From Mycoplasma sp. (GTDB taxonomy: Bacteria; Bacillota_I; Bacilli_A; Mycoplasmatales; Metamycoplasmataceae), in contig JAMPIX010000001.1 in assembly GCA_024721275.1 (NCBI GenBank), positions 186,001 to 250,000 of the forward strand: DNA of 64,000 nucleotides. The letters are read 5' to 3'. Positions 36,156 to 48,109 of the stretch are shown here, piece by piece. Within the stretch, counting starts at the first letter, position 1. Each line of letters opens with the position of its first letter. The notes under the pieces are model-generated. The model ran no database searches. It was not told the DNA's origin and saw only the letters and a program-made list of their open reading frames with translations. The translations under genes and the position numbers were made by a program.

Positions 36156-37247
36156 TTATCAATGATATAAAGCTGGAGAATCAGATGTTGGAACTGAATC
36201 AACATTAATTCCTTTTGTTTTAATATCTGCGTCTAAGAATGAAACTCTTGAAGTTATCATTAATTGTGAATTAACTTTTTTATCAACTAATTCAAATTCA
36301 ACAATCATGTGTTTACTTGTTTGAGCATTTGCTTTTGCTTTTAAAGCGGCTGCATTATAATATTGAATTTCTGGTGAACTATAACTTGCAAGATCTGATG
36401 AGTTCTTATTTAATAATCCTTCTATTAAATCTTCTTTTGCAGAACTACTTTCTAGACTGTTTGAATTTATAAAATCTTCTTTTGATGTTGATCTAGTTAT
36501 AAAACTTGCTTGTAATCACTGTGTACCTTTATGAAAAATAACATCAGCAATAGCTAAATTATTTTTAGCAAGAGCATCTGCAAACGCATTAGCATCAACA
36601 CCTATTTTTGTAGATGAATCAATAGTAGCAGGATTTTCTGTACTACCACTAACTCCAATAGGTGCAGGTGTTGTACCAGATGAATCTTTTACATTCTTAA
36701 TTAAAGTTCCTATTGTAGTTAAAGATTTATCTCATTGTTCTTTATCTTGTAAACCGTAAGTTGTATCATTTATATAAGCGGTTTTATCACCATCATCACT
36801 TAATTTAGAATCATTTAATATTTTATTAATAACTGGAAGACCTGTATCTGGAATTGGTTTTACTTGACCATTTTTTCAACCAACAGATGTAACTGCTATA
36901 TCTGCTGGATCAAGTCCATCTTTTGATAATATAACATTAAAATGTAATTCACCTAAAGAATTAATAGGTTTTCATGTATCTGCCTTTATTTCAATATTAA
37001 TCCCAGCGATTTCATTAATTATTACATTATTTAATAATGGATCATTAGGTTTTGGCTCTGGAACATCAGAAGCATTGACTTGACTATCTGAATGAATATT
37101 AAGAGCATTTAAAATTTGATCTGATGTTACTTCATATATTAACTGTTGATCTGATTTAGTCTTTCCACATGATGTTGTAGTAAGAACAGAACCAACTGTT
37201 ACTAATATAGATAAAGATCCCAATCCTAATAAAAATTTTCTTTTCAT
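36156..37247 (-). CDS. Surface lipoprotein with one module-A-like domain
   Basis: A 363-residue lipoprotein with lipobox TTSC at about residues 24-27. Its first mature domain (T-S-D-Q-I-L-N-A-L, then I-A-G-I-N-I-E-I and L-H-F-N-V-I-L-S-K-D-G-L) is the same kind of module as in the 27.4-kb lipoprotein. The C-terminal part (L-Q-A-S-F-I-T-R-S and H-M-I-V-E-F-E-L) is not recognised. TGA is Trp at the very end (L-Y-H-W). AGAGGAC RBS on the minus strand. Function unknown. Confidence 0.83.
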
Positions 37248-37333
37248 AATGTCCTCTTTTTGTAAATGTTTATATTTGACTAAATTATAGCATATAGAAA
37301 ATTTTGATATTTTATCAATTTGATATTAAATAA

Positions 37334-38599
37334 TTATTTTAAAGCTTTTACTATTTTGCTTCCGGTAAAAATATTTATTTTATTTAATAAATATTTCGTT
37401 CATACAAATGAATACTCTTTTGGTTTTGAATTAACTTCATGAATTAGATTGGCTTCAACAAGCTTTCTAAGTGATGTGGATACTTGTGCTGAATTTATTT
37501 CATCAACACCTAAAATAAATTCCTGTGTTTTATAAAATTTATCTTTATCTTTATTAATTAAACTAGTCAATATATCTATTTCAAAATCATTTAGTTTATT
37601 TTTTGTTTTTAATGAATATTCATAAGAAACTATAGAAGTAATTGCAATAGATATATTATTTGCAATAATAGATAATAATAGCGATCCTACAAAGTATGTT
37701 ACATCATTTTTAAATTTGACAGAATTACTTCTTTCAAATGCTTTATTGTATAGTTTTATCTTAAAAGCATTGATTGATTCAGATAATCTTCCAAGAAGAT
37801 GAAAAGTATTATTTTTTAAAGCTACTCATAATAAAAACAAGCGTCCTACACGACCATTCATATCATAATATGGATGTATAACTTCAAATACATAATGAGC
37901 TATAAAAGAATCTATTATTTTTTTAAAAACATCTTCTTCTTTTATTGTATTATTGACAAATTTAAATAATTCATCCATATTCTCTTTTATTAAATCTGGC
38001 GATATACCAGGAATTTTTTTAGTTCCTATATCTATATCTACATGATCTGAACGATATGGATATCCATCTAATTCATTATTTCCCATTTCTATATCTGTTG
38101 ATAAAATTGAATAGAGTGTATGTAAATTTTTTTCATTAATGTCCGGAACATTATCAATAATAAAGGTTAAAGCATTATTGTAATTTCTTATTATTTTTGT
38201 AGTGTAATCATTTTTTTTTGCTTCGTTCATTTTCAATGCCTGTTTTACAGTTTTTCTAGAAGATTTTACACCTTCTATTCAAATAGAATTTTGAATTTCG
38301 GATATTATTGATTTATTGTAATAATTACTATGATTATTAATATCATCAGTTGATGACTTAACTAACCTAAATAATACTCTTCATTTTTCAGATAGCAATG
38401 AATTATTTAAATATATTGGTTTACCATTAAATTTAAGACCATCAATTTTATCAAAAATCTTATTTTCTCCATTTGATAGTTCTTCATAACTTTTTTCTAT
38501 ATTATTAATATCTATATTTTTATCTTTGTATATAAAATCTTTTGTTGTTTTAATATCCTTTAAATAAAGTTTTTCAAGCAAATTTACTATATAACTCAT
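37334..38599 (-). CDS. Fic-domain protein with N-terminal inhibitory motif and C-terminal winged helix
   Basis: A 421-residue Fic protein. Fic enzymes usually transfer AMP from ATP to a target protein. The catalytic loop near residues 242-253 reads H-P-Y-Y-D-M-N-G-R-V-G-R; the His and Arg residues are kept, but the usual Gly after Asp is Met. Upstream at 105-110 is S-I-W-I-E-G, fitting the (S/T)xxxE(G/N) inhibitory helix of self-inhibited Fic proteins. The C-terminal 80 residues look like a winged helix (E-I-N-S-A-Q-V-S-T-S-L-R-K-L). TGA is Trp at several places. It opens the defence island; target unknown. Confidence 0.87.
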
Positions 38600-38810
38600 T
38601 TTATTCCTCCAATATTTACCTAATTTGATTATAGCATAATTTTAGTCTAATTTTACTTTTTGGAAAAATTAAAGTTATGGTAAATTTACACATAGAATTA
38701 TTAGAAATATTTATTTAATTAAATTATCGTAATTAAAATTATTAATCACTATATGTATTCATCTTAAAATAACCATCTAAAATAAAGGATTTGATGTAAT
38801 AATAGATGTT

Positions 38811-40414
38811 ATGAGCTATTATATTAGAAATGAGAATGCACTTAATTTTATTGAAGAGTTAAAAGAAAATAACATTTTAGTAGATGCAATAATTACTGAC
38901 CCTCCCTACAATATTTCAAGAGCTAATAATTTTAAAACAATAAATAGAGCAGGAATTGATTTTGGATCTTGAGATTATGATTTTGATCAAGTAACTTGAA
39001 TTAAAAAATCTAGTCCGATTGTTAGAACTGGTGGATCAATATTAATTTTTAATGATTGAAGAAATTTAGGAGAAATTGCCAACGCTCTTGAAGAGTCCGG
39101 TTATTTTGTTAAAGATGTTTTACGTTGAGTAAAAAATAATCCAATGCCAAGAAATACAAGTAGAAGATATGTAACTGATTTTGAATTTGCTATTTGAGCA
39201 GTAAAGGGAAAAGGAAAATGAACATTTAATTTTGATAAGTCTAAACAATTACCTTATTTAAGACCAGAATTTAAATATTCACTTGTTGCAAAAAGTGCAA
39301 ATAAAATTCATCCAACACAAAAGTCTCATGACTTATTATTAGATATTATTAAAATACATACAAATAAGAACGATACAATATTTGATCCCTTTATGGGAAG
39401 TGGTTCAACAGGTATTGCAGCATTAGAACTTAAAAGAAGTTTTATTGGTACAGAAATAAATAAAAAGTACTTTTCTAAAGTTCAAAAAAGATTATATATT
39501 TCTCATGCATCAAATATGAAGAATAAATATGTTGTAAGATCTCCTTTATATTATCTAGGAGATAAATATAAATTACTTTCACAAATTTTTACTTACTTTC
39601 CAGAAAAGATAAATACATTTTGAGATTTATTTGGCGGTGGCGGAACTTTAGCTGCAAATATCCAAGCTCAGAGTTATGTATATAACGATATATATATATA
39701 TATAGGCTTTTCAAGCTGTTTAAGAATAGTACATTCGGCTTCATTGACAAAGAAATTAATAAACTAACAAAAAAATACAATTTAACCAATCCAAATTTAA
39801 ATGATAGAAAAAATATAAATATTAATTCTCATAATAAACCTGGATACAACCAATTAAAGAAAGATTTTAATTCATTAAAAGATAAATCAACAAAAGAAGC
39901 AGAAATAATGCTTTTAGTATTAGTTATATATGGTTTTAATAGTCAAATTAGATTCAACTCAAAAAAAGAATTTAATATTCCTGTTGGTAAACAAGATTTT
40001 AATATTCAAAGAAGAGAAATTATGAAATCTTTTATGAGAAAAATCAAATCTAAAAAGATAGATATTTATAATAAAAATTACAAAGACTTTTTAAACAAAA
40101 TTAAAAAAGATGATTTTGTTTATTTAGATCCACCATACTTAATAACTGATGCAACATACAATGCTACTTGAAAACAAAAAGACGATTTAGAATTAATGGA
40201 ATTTCTAGATGAATTAAATTCTAGAGGAATATCATGAGCCATGAGTAATGTATTAAGTGCAAAAGGTATTGAAAATATTAAACTTAAAAATTGATCAAAA
40301 CAATACAATGTAATACCTCTAAAACATGATTATAAAAACTATCAAAGAAATTTTGATTACATTACTGAAGAAGTACTTATTCACAACATGATAATTGATA
40401 AGGATGGTAAATAA
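38811..40414 (+). pseudogene. Two-domain adenine DNA methyltransferase, frame broken at an (AT)n tract
   Basis: The N-terminal half is a beta-class N6-adenine methyltransferase: D-P-P-Y-N-I-S near residue 28 comes before the SAM motif F-D-P-F-M-G-S-G-S-T near 190. After P-L-Y-Y-L-G-D-K the second half is an alpha-class, Dam-like enzyme: D-L-F-G-G-G-G-T first, Y-L-D-P-P-Y later. Two domains fit a type II system with an asymmetric site. Between them at 39688-39704 an (AT)8A tract shifts the frame; as given, the first frame stops at 39766 after nonsense residues. Two bases fewer in the tract would join both halves. It may be phase-variable and now OFF for domain 2, so domain 1 may still be made. 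Confidence 0.85.
39688..39704 (+). repeat. (AT)8A dinucleotide tract in methyltransferase gene
   Basis: Seventeen bases of alternating A and T lie right after the codons for Y-N-D in the second domain. Frame 1 of the gene ends shortly after it; the conserved L-F-K-L-F-K-N segment continues in the frame reached by losing one AT unit. Confidence 0.9.
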
Positions 40415-40415
40415 A

Positions 40416-41963
40416 ATGCTTTTTGAAAAATTTAATAAATTTGGTGATACGACGTTTAGAACTAAAAATCAGTTATTAGCATATTCGAATTTTCTTCAAT
40501 TAATCATTGATAAAAATAATAATGAATTTTCAGCTAAAGAATTTGATAAACACTTTAAAGCCTGAGTAAAAAAAGAGAAACTTTATTCTTATAAAGAAGA
40601 TGATGAAAGAAATAGATTTTCATTTGTTAAAAAAGTTTTTTCTTATTCTGGTATTCTTGAAAATAGTAAAATCATTAAAGTAAAAAAAGAAGAAATAGAA
40701 ACTTTTAAAATCCTTAGAAAAGAAAAATATTTTTTTAGAATGTTAAATAATTATTCAAATAATAATTATAAAAATAATCATTCTAAACCTTTTAGAAAAG
40801 CTATGGAATTTCTATATAAAAATAGATTTAATAAAAATCTAAATGTAATTGATTTCGCTATTTCATTTGTTGTTTTTGATGGAAACGAAACATTCGAAAA
40901 ATTATATGAAATGGGAAATAATGAAATAATAATTAAAATTGTAAAAAATAAATATAAAAAACTTTATGATAATGATTTAGAAAATTTAGAGATAAAAAAT
41001 ATAGATGAATTTAAAAAAACCTTTGATTATAAAAAAATGTCTGATGAAGAAGGTAAACCATCATATAATGCATATGAATTAATGTTAATATTCAGCGATT
41101 TTTATAATTATGATTGAAATAATTTACCAATTAGACTTGAAAAAGCACTTAAGAAAATATTTAAAAATAATACTAAACTAAAAATTAAAAATATTAGAGA
41201 AGAAATAAAAAAATATAGTAAATCTGAATGTGTTGAATTACTTTTTATAGAAAAAGTAAGAGCATTGATAAAGAAAGATTATTACGATTTATTTAGCAGA
41301 TGATTATATGGTTTGACATTAACAAACACTTCTGGAGTAAAAGCGCAATTTAATGATTTAACTAAAATGAAATTAGATGAAAAAGAAGATTACTATTATA
41401 TGCCTCAGGAAAATGTGACAACATATAGATATCCATTCTCAAGAGAAGAGATAAAAGGGTTTATACAAAATATAAGTCAAAATAATTATGATGACAAGTT
41501 AAATAAAAAATTATCTAAAATTAAAATATTAAATTCTACTTGAGCTGAATATGTTGTAAATATGGGATTTTCATATTTATTAGAAATAAAACCTCACGAT
41601 TTTACAAAGTTCTCTAGAACACAAGTAACAAAAGATTTACTTCCTGTTTTTACAGCCCCTGGAAGAGGTGCAGATTTTCAATATTTTGGATCAGAAAAAA
41701 ATGCTGTTATTGTTGAGACAACAATTCATAAAACAACAACTGAAATCTTAAGTCATGAAACAGCAAGAGTAAAAAAACATTTTAGAGATTTTATAAGAGG
41801 TGTAAATTCAAACAAAAGTGAATTAAATTTTGTGAGTTATTTAAATGACAATGAAGAAAAAATATGATTCAAGAGAGCTGTTCTTGATTGAATAGATGAT
41901 GTACATAAACCTAATGCAAAAATAAATGTTTCAACTTTTGAAGAAATTTCAAATTTGCTTTAA
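40416..41963 (+). CDS. Putative type IIS restriction endonuclease (AlwI-like)
   Basis: A 515-residue protein starting one base after the methyltransferase stop. The last 150 residues hold a nuclease-like core: W-A-E-Y-V-V-N-M-G-F, then P-G-R-G-A-D-F-Q-Y-F and V-I-V-E-T-T-I. This D-x(n)-E-x-T arrangement resembles the AlwI family of PD-(D/E)XK-type enzymes that cut outside asymmetric sites. The N-terminal two thirds is helical and basic and may recognise DNA. Pairing with a dual methyltransferase supports the call. The recognition sequence cannot be read from this. The frame is intact with TGA as Trp. Confidence 0.62.
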
Positions 41964-42016
41964 ATATAAATATTTAATAAAACAATAATTGAAATATAAT
42001 GTTGTAAAATTATTAT

Positions 42017-45000
42017 ATGAACTTAAATGAATCTGAATATGAAAAAAGAATAATATCTTTTGCTGTTGATAATGGCTTTAAATATATTCCTTTTGATGAA
42101 CTTTTTTCATTAAGAAATGGTGATTTTAGTGAAGTAATAATAGAATCTCATTTTAAAGATTTTATATTGGATAATAACGATTTAACAAATGACATGTTGA
42201 ATGATGTAATTAGAAAAATAAAAGATTTAAAAGGAAGTGAATTAATTAATGCAAACATGCAATTCCAAAAATATTTAACAGAAGGAATAAAGGTTTGAGA
42301 TAAAAGAAAAGAAAGAAATGTAACAATTTTTTTATTTAAAAAGACGGGAAATAATTTTGTTGTAACAAATCAGTTTAAAATGAAAACAACTCACGTTGAA
42401 TATGACAATCAAATACCAGATGTTGTTCTTTATATGAATGGATTACCAATATCAGTTATTGAACTAAAAAGTCCTATAAATGAAGAAGACAATATTTTAG
42501 AAAAAGCATATCAACAAATAGAAAATTATAAGATTTATTTAAAGGATTTATTTATATACAATGTTTTTAATATTATTTCAGATGGAAATATTTCAAAGGT
42601 TGGTTCATTAACTTCTTCATATGCAAGATATCAAAATTGAAGAGGAGAAAAATTTGATTCTCCTGAAAGTTATTTATTCAAAGATTTATTAAAAGAAGAA
42701 GTGCTTATAGAAGTAATAACTAATTATTCATTTTATGAAGAAAGTGAAAAAATGACAAAAATAATTTCTGGATATCATCAATTTTACGGAGTAAAAAAAG
42801 CATTAATTAGTGTTGATAAAGCAATGCGCGGCAATAAAAAAGGTGGTATTTTTTGACATACTCAAGGTTCAGGTAAATCTTTTTCTATGATGTTCTTTGT
42901 TAAAAACTTTTCAAAGCTTCACTTAGGAACAACTTTTGTTGTTATAACTGATAGAAACAATTTAGATAATCAACTTTATAAAACTTTTAAAAAGAATTCT
43001 AATTTTATCGGACAAAAGTTAAAACAAATTGATTCTATAGAAACGCTAAGAAATGAATTAAAAAATATAAAGCAAGATGGAGTTTATTTTACCACTATTC
43101 AAAAATTTAATGATACAGTAGGAGAACTTATAAATAGAGATGATGTAATTATTATTTCAGATGAAGCACATCGGTCACATAATAATATAAATGGAAAATA
43201 TGTAGTAAATCTTAAGGAACAAAAAAGTAAACTGAAATATGGTAGTGCTAAAAGATTAAGAGATGCATTTCCAAAAGCTACTTTTATCGGATTTACTGGT
43301 ACACCCATAGAATCAATAGATAAATCTACAACAGCTATTTTTGGTGATATTATTACTGAATATAAAATGCCTGATGCTGAAAGAGATGGAGTTATTGTTC
43401 CAATAAATTATGAATCAAGAAAAGCTGTTTTAAAATTTGATTCTAGAGCTCTTTCATTATTAGATGAAATTGATGCAAACATAACTGATGAATTAAATTC
43501 TAGTTCTAATTTACCAACAGAAATGAAGAAAAAATTCAATAAGAGTTGAAAAAAATTAAAAAACTTTATTGGTGATCCGGATAGAATTAAGGGGGTTGTA
43601 AAAGATTTAATTCAACACTATAATTCTAGAAAAGATCTTGTTGCAGGTAAAGCTATGATAGTTGCACTAGATAGACATATTGCATTATCTTACTATAAAG
43701 AAATAATAAAACAAAAACCAGAATGAAAAAATATAGTGAAACTTATTGTTACTACAAATGCCCAAAATGATGATTCTGAATTAATTGAAGCTACCGGAAG
43801 TTCAAGCGACAGAAAAAAATTTGCAATTGAATTTAAAAAAGCTTCATCAAAATTTAAAATTGCAATTGTTGTAGATATGTGATTAACTGGCTTTGATGTA
43901 CCATCTCTTGATACATTATATTTAGATAAACCTATAAAAATGCATAATTTGATGCAAGCAATTGCTAGAACAAATAGAGTTTATAGTAATAAAAAAGAAA
44001 ATGTAGAAAAAGAAGCAGGATTAGTTGTTGATTATATCGGTATTTGAAGTAAATTAGGTGAAGCATTAGCTTTTTATTCTGGTGAAAAAAGTAGTGATAA
44101 TATTATTTCGCTACATGATTTAAATTCATTGAAAGAAGATTATTTAAAAAATATAAAAATAATTCAAAATAATTATGAAATTGATAATCTTAAAATTGAT
44201 TATAATCTAGCATCAACTAATGGTGAGTACGCTTTCAATGCTATTGATATAATAAGCGAAAATATTATTAAACAAAGAATACAAAGTGATTTTGTTAATG
44301 TCACTAAAACAGTTAGCAAAATGCTGAAAAAAATAATTTCTGTATTATCTCAATCAGAAATAATGGAATTTCAACTTTTGATTTCAGCAAGAATAAGATT
44401 AATAAAACTTGAAATGGATAATATTGATTTTGTTAATAAAAATAAAAAAGTGTTAGAAAAAATACAAGATACAATTAAATATGAAAAGACAGTTGTTGTA
44501 AACGAAGTCAATAATACACAAATTAGTCTTTCATCAATATTAAAATTTATTCAAAAAAAAGAAGATAAAAATATCGAGTTATCAGCAAAAGAAAAAGCAT
44601 CTGCTATAAGACTTTTAATAAAAGAAGTAAAAAAAATTAATTTGATAAAAGCAAGTAAATTAAGCAAAGATCTTAAAAGGCTTTTAGACAAATATGATTC
44701 ATCACACATTACACGTGAAGAACTTGAAGCTGGATTTAAATTACTTTCTGATAAAAGTAATGATATTCTAACGAAACAAGAACATGATGAGTTTACAAAT
44801 GAGGAAAGAGGTTTTTATGACATATTAAAAGATCCTATTAAACAAACAAACTTCGATAAAGATAAAATTGAATTAATTTTTAGAGATCTATTAAAAGTCA
44901 TAAATGATGATAATCTTGTAAATAAACAATGAGCCTTCAGCAATACGATGAGAAAAAAAACAAGAGGTCATTTAAAAATAATGTTGAGAAAATATAATTA

Positions 45001-45073
45001 TCCACCAAAAGAAGCTGATTATGCTAGAGAAAAAATAATAGATCAAATTGTAATTATGAAAGGATATAAATAA
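42017..45073 (+). CDS. hsdR: Type I restriction enzyme R subunit
   Basis: A 1018-residue translocating restriction subunit. The N-terminal nuclease shows P-D-V-V-L-Y near residue 133 and I-E-L-K near 150 (PD-ExK). The SF2 motor follows: Walker A H-T-Q-G-S-G-K-S near 278, S-D-E-A-H near 380, G-F-T-G-T-P near 425, and W-L-T-G-F-D-V-P and A-I-A-R-T-N-R further on. The C-terminal 300 residues are helical and bind the HsdM-HsdS core. Length is normal and the frame is intact with TGA as Trp. A TAAAAT box ends six bases before the ATG, so the operon may be leaderless. hsdM1 starts two bases after the stop. Confidence 0.95.
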
Positions 45074-45075
45074 AT

Positions 45076-46602
45076 ATGAAAAAAATGAATGATGAATTTG
45101 AAAGAAAATTATGAAAAGCAGCAGATGCTTTAAGAGGCAACCAATCAGCAGAAGAATATATGCATGTAGTGATTGGAATTATGTTTTTAAAACATTTTTC
45201 TGATAGCAATGATTTTTTACTAAATAAATATAAAGAAAAAAATGGAATAGAAATTACAGGAGATGATTTACTTGATAAAGATATTTTATCACTAGCAAAT
45301 ATATCTTTTGTTGTTCCCGAAAAAGCAAAATGAAATTATATTTCAAAATTTGCAACGCAGAAAAATATAGGCGAAATAATTGATAATGCTTTTTCAGAAA
45401 TTGAAAGAACTAATAATGAATTAATTGGATTGTTTGAAAAAAATTATAATCGAGAGGAATTAGATCAGGGAAGATTAGGAATGGTAGTCTCTGAATTTTC
45501 GAATTTGAATTTTAGTGAATTTGGTGAAGATATAATTGGAAGAACTTATGAATATTTTTTAGGAGAATTTTTTAAAAAGCAAGGTCAAAAAGGTGGTGAA
45601 TTTTATACACCATCTTCCATCGTTGAATTAATGGTAAATATAGTTGATCCTAAAGAAGGGAAAGTCTACGATCCTGCTGCAGGAACTGGCGGAATGCTTG
45701 TTCAAGCAAAAAAACATATAATGGCAAAAGGAGTAGATCCATCAAAATTAATTGCTTATGGACAAGAATTTCAAAATAAAACTTGAAAACTTTCTAGAAT
45801 AAATTTATTATTACATGGATTTCATGTGGATAATGTTAAATTAGGACATAAATCTGCAGATACATTCACTGAGGATTTACATCATAATGAAAGATTTGAA
45901 TATATTTTAGCAAATCCACCATTCAATGTAAAAAAATGAAACGCAGATAGATTATTGAATGAAAATGATAATAGATGAGAATGAGGTTATCCTCCAAAAG
46001 GAAATGCAAATTATGCTTGAATTTCTCATATGGTTCATAAGCTTACAAACAATGGTAGAGCAGCCACTGTTTTAGCTAATGGTTCGTTGTCATCTTCAAA
46101 AAAAGAAGAACTAACTATTAGAAAGAATTTAATTAAAGATAATTTAGTGGATGCAATAATTGCATTGCCTAGCAATCTATTTTATACAGTTACTATACCT
46201 GCTTGTATTTGAGTGTTTAACAAAAATAAAAAAACAGATAAAGTTCTTATGTTGGATGCATCAAATTTAGAAGGTAACATGATCTCTAAAAAACTTAGAG
46301 AGTTAACAAAAAATGATATTACAAAATTATCTAACATTTATAATGATTTTCAAGAGAATAAAAATATTGATGAAATAGGTTTAGCTAAAAGTGTGAGTTT
46401 AAGTGAACTAGAAGAAAATGAATACTCATTTGTACCAGGAAGATATGTTGGTTTTGTTGAAGAAGAAATAGATAGAGATAAAATAAAAAAAGAAATTTTT
46501 GAATCTTCATTAGAATTAGAAAAGTTATTAGTGGAATTAAATGAAATTACACCAAAAGTCAATGAATCAATTAAAAAGGTCTTAGAATTACAAAATGAAT
46601 AA
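45076..46602 (+). CDS. hsdM: Type I modification subunit HsdM, copy 1 (intact motifs)
   Basis: A 508-residue N6-adenine methyltransferase subunit. It has the N-terminal HsdM helical domain (R-G-N-Q-S-A-E-E-Y-M-H-V-V-I-G), G-G-E-F-Y-T-P near residue 176, SAM motif D-P-A-A-G-T-G-G-M near 196 and catalytic A-N-P-P-F-N near 279. The C-terminal helix should contact HsdS. Together with HsdS it modifies and recognises DNA; with HsdR it restricts. It overlaps hsdM2 by 8 bases. Long stretches match hsdM2 almost exactly at DNA level. Confidence 0.95.
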
Positions 46603-48109
46603 TAAAAGTAAAAATTTTTTCGAAACTTGATGAAGGGAAATAAAAAAATTTAGAGGAAGTATATCTGAAGAAGAATACATGCATATAGTAATTGGCATTA
46701 TGTTTTTAAAACATTTATCTGATAATAACATTTTTTTATTAAATAAATATAAAGAAAAAAATGGAATAGAAATTACAGGAGATGATTTACTTGATAAAGA
46801 CATTTTATCACTAGCAAATATATCTTTTGTTGTTCCCAAAAAAGCAAAGTGAAATTATATTTCAAAATTTGCAACGCAGAAAAATATAGGCGAAATAGTT
46901 GATAATGCTTTTTCAGAAATTGAGAGAACTAATAATGAATTAATTGGTTTGTTTGAAAAAAATTATAATCATGAAAAATTAGATCAAAATAAATTAGGAA
47001 TGGTAATCTCTAAATTTTCAAATTTGAATTTTAGTGAATTCGGTGAAGATATAATTGGAAGAACTTATGAATATTTTTTAGGAGAATTTTTTAAAGAACA
47101 AGGACAAACAGGTGGCAAATTTTATACACCATCTTCTATTGTTGAATTAATGATAAATATAGTTAATCCTAAAGAGGGAAAAGCTTATGATCCTGCTGCA
47201 GGAACTGGAGGAATGCTTGTTCAAGCAAGAAAATACATTATAGAAAAAGGGATTAATCCATCCAAACTAATCATTTACGGACAAGAAATAGAAAGAAAAA
47301 TGTGAAAATTAGCAAAAATTAATTTTTTAATTAATGGTTTTCATATCGATAACATAAAACTGGGTGGAAAACCTTCAGATACATTTGTTGATGATCTTCA
47401 TAAAAATAATAAATTTGATTATATTTTTTGTGATCCTGTTTTTAATGATGATTGAAATGCAGATAAAGTATTGAATGAAAATGATAATAGATGAGAATGA
47501 GGCTATCCTCCGAAAGGAAATGCAAATTATGCTTGAATTTCTCATATGGTTCATAAACTTACAAACAATGGTAAAGCAGCCACTGTTTTAGCTAATGGTT
47601 CGTTGTCATCTTCAAAAAAAGAAGAACTGACAATTAGAAAAAATTTGATTAAAGATAATTTAGTGGATGCAATAATTGCATTGCCTAGCAATCTATTTTA
47701 TACTGGCGTTATACCTGGATGCATCTGAGTGTTTAATAAAAATAAAAAAACAGATAAAATTCTTATGTTAGATGCATCAAATTTAGAAGGTAACATGATC
47801 TCTAAAAAACTTAGAGAGTTAACAAAAAATGATATTACAAAATTATCTAACATTTATAATGATTTCCAAGAGAATAAAAATATTGATGAAATAGGTTTAG
47901 CTAAAAGTGTAAGTTTAAATGAACTAGAAGAAAATGAATACTCATTTGTGCCAGGAAGATATGTTGGCTTTGTTGAAGAAGTAGTAGATAAAGATAAAAT
48001 AAAAGAAGAACTAAAAGAAATTAGTGTTGAATTAAAAAAATTGATTGAAGAATTTGAAGAATCAATTCCAGATGTTTATGATTCTATTGATAAAATTTTG
48101 AAAGATTAA
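46595..48109 (+). CDS. hsdM: Second HsdM paralogue with altered catalytic motif
   Basis: A 504-residue paralogue of the preceding HsdM, full length and in frame. The SAM motif D-P-A-A-G-T-G-G-M is kept, but the catalytic A-N-P-P-F-N at about residues 279-284 reads C-D-P-V-F-N, and G-G-E-F-Y-T-P reads G-G-K-F-Y-T-P. Loss of the second Pro and the Asn makes methylation activity doubtful. The family forms M2S complexes with two HsdM, so this copy might act as an inactive or regulatory partner. The ATG overlaps the end of hsdM1 (8 bases), so it is translated from the same mRNA. It is convergent with hsdS1, four bases away. Confidence 0.92.
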
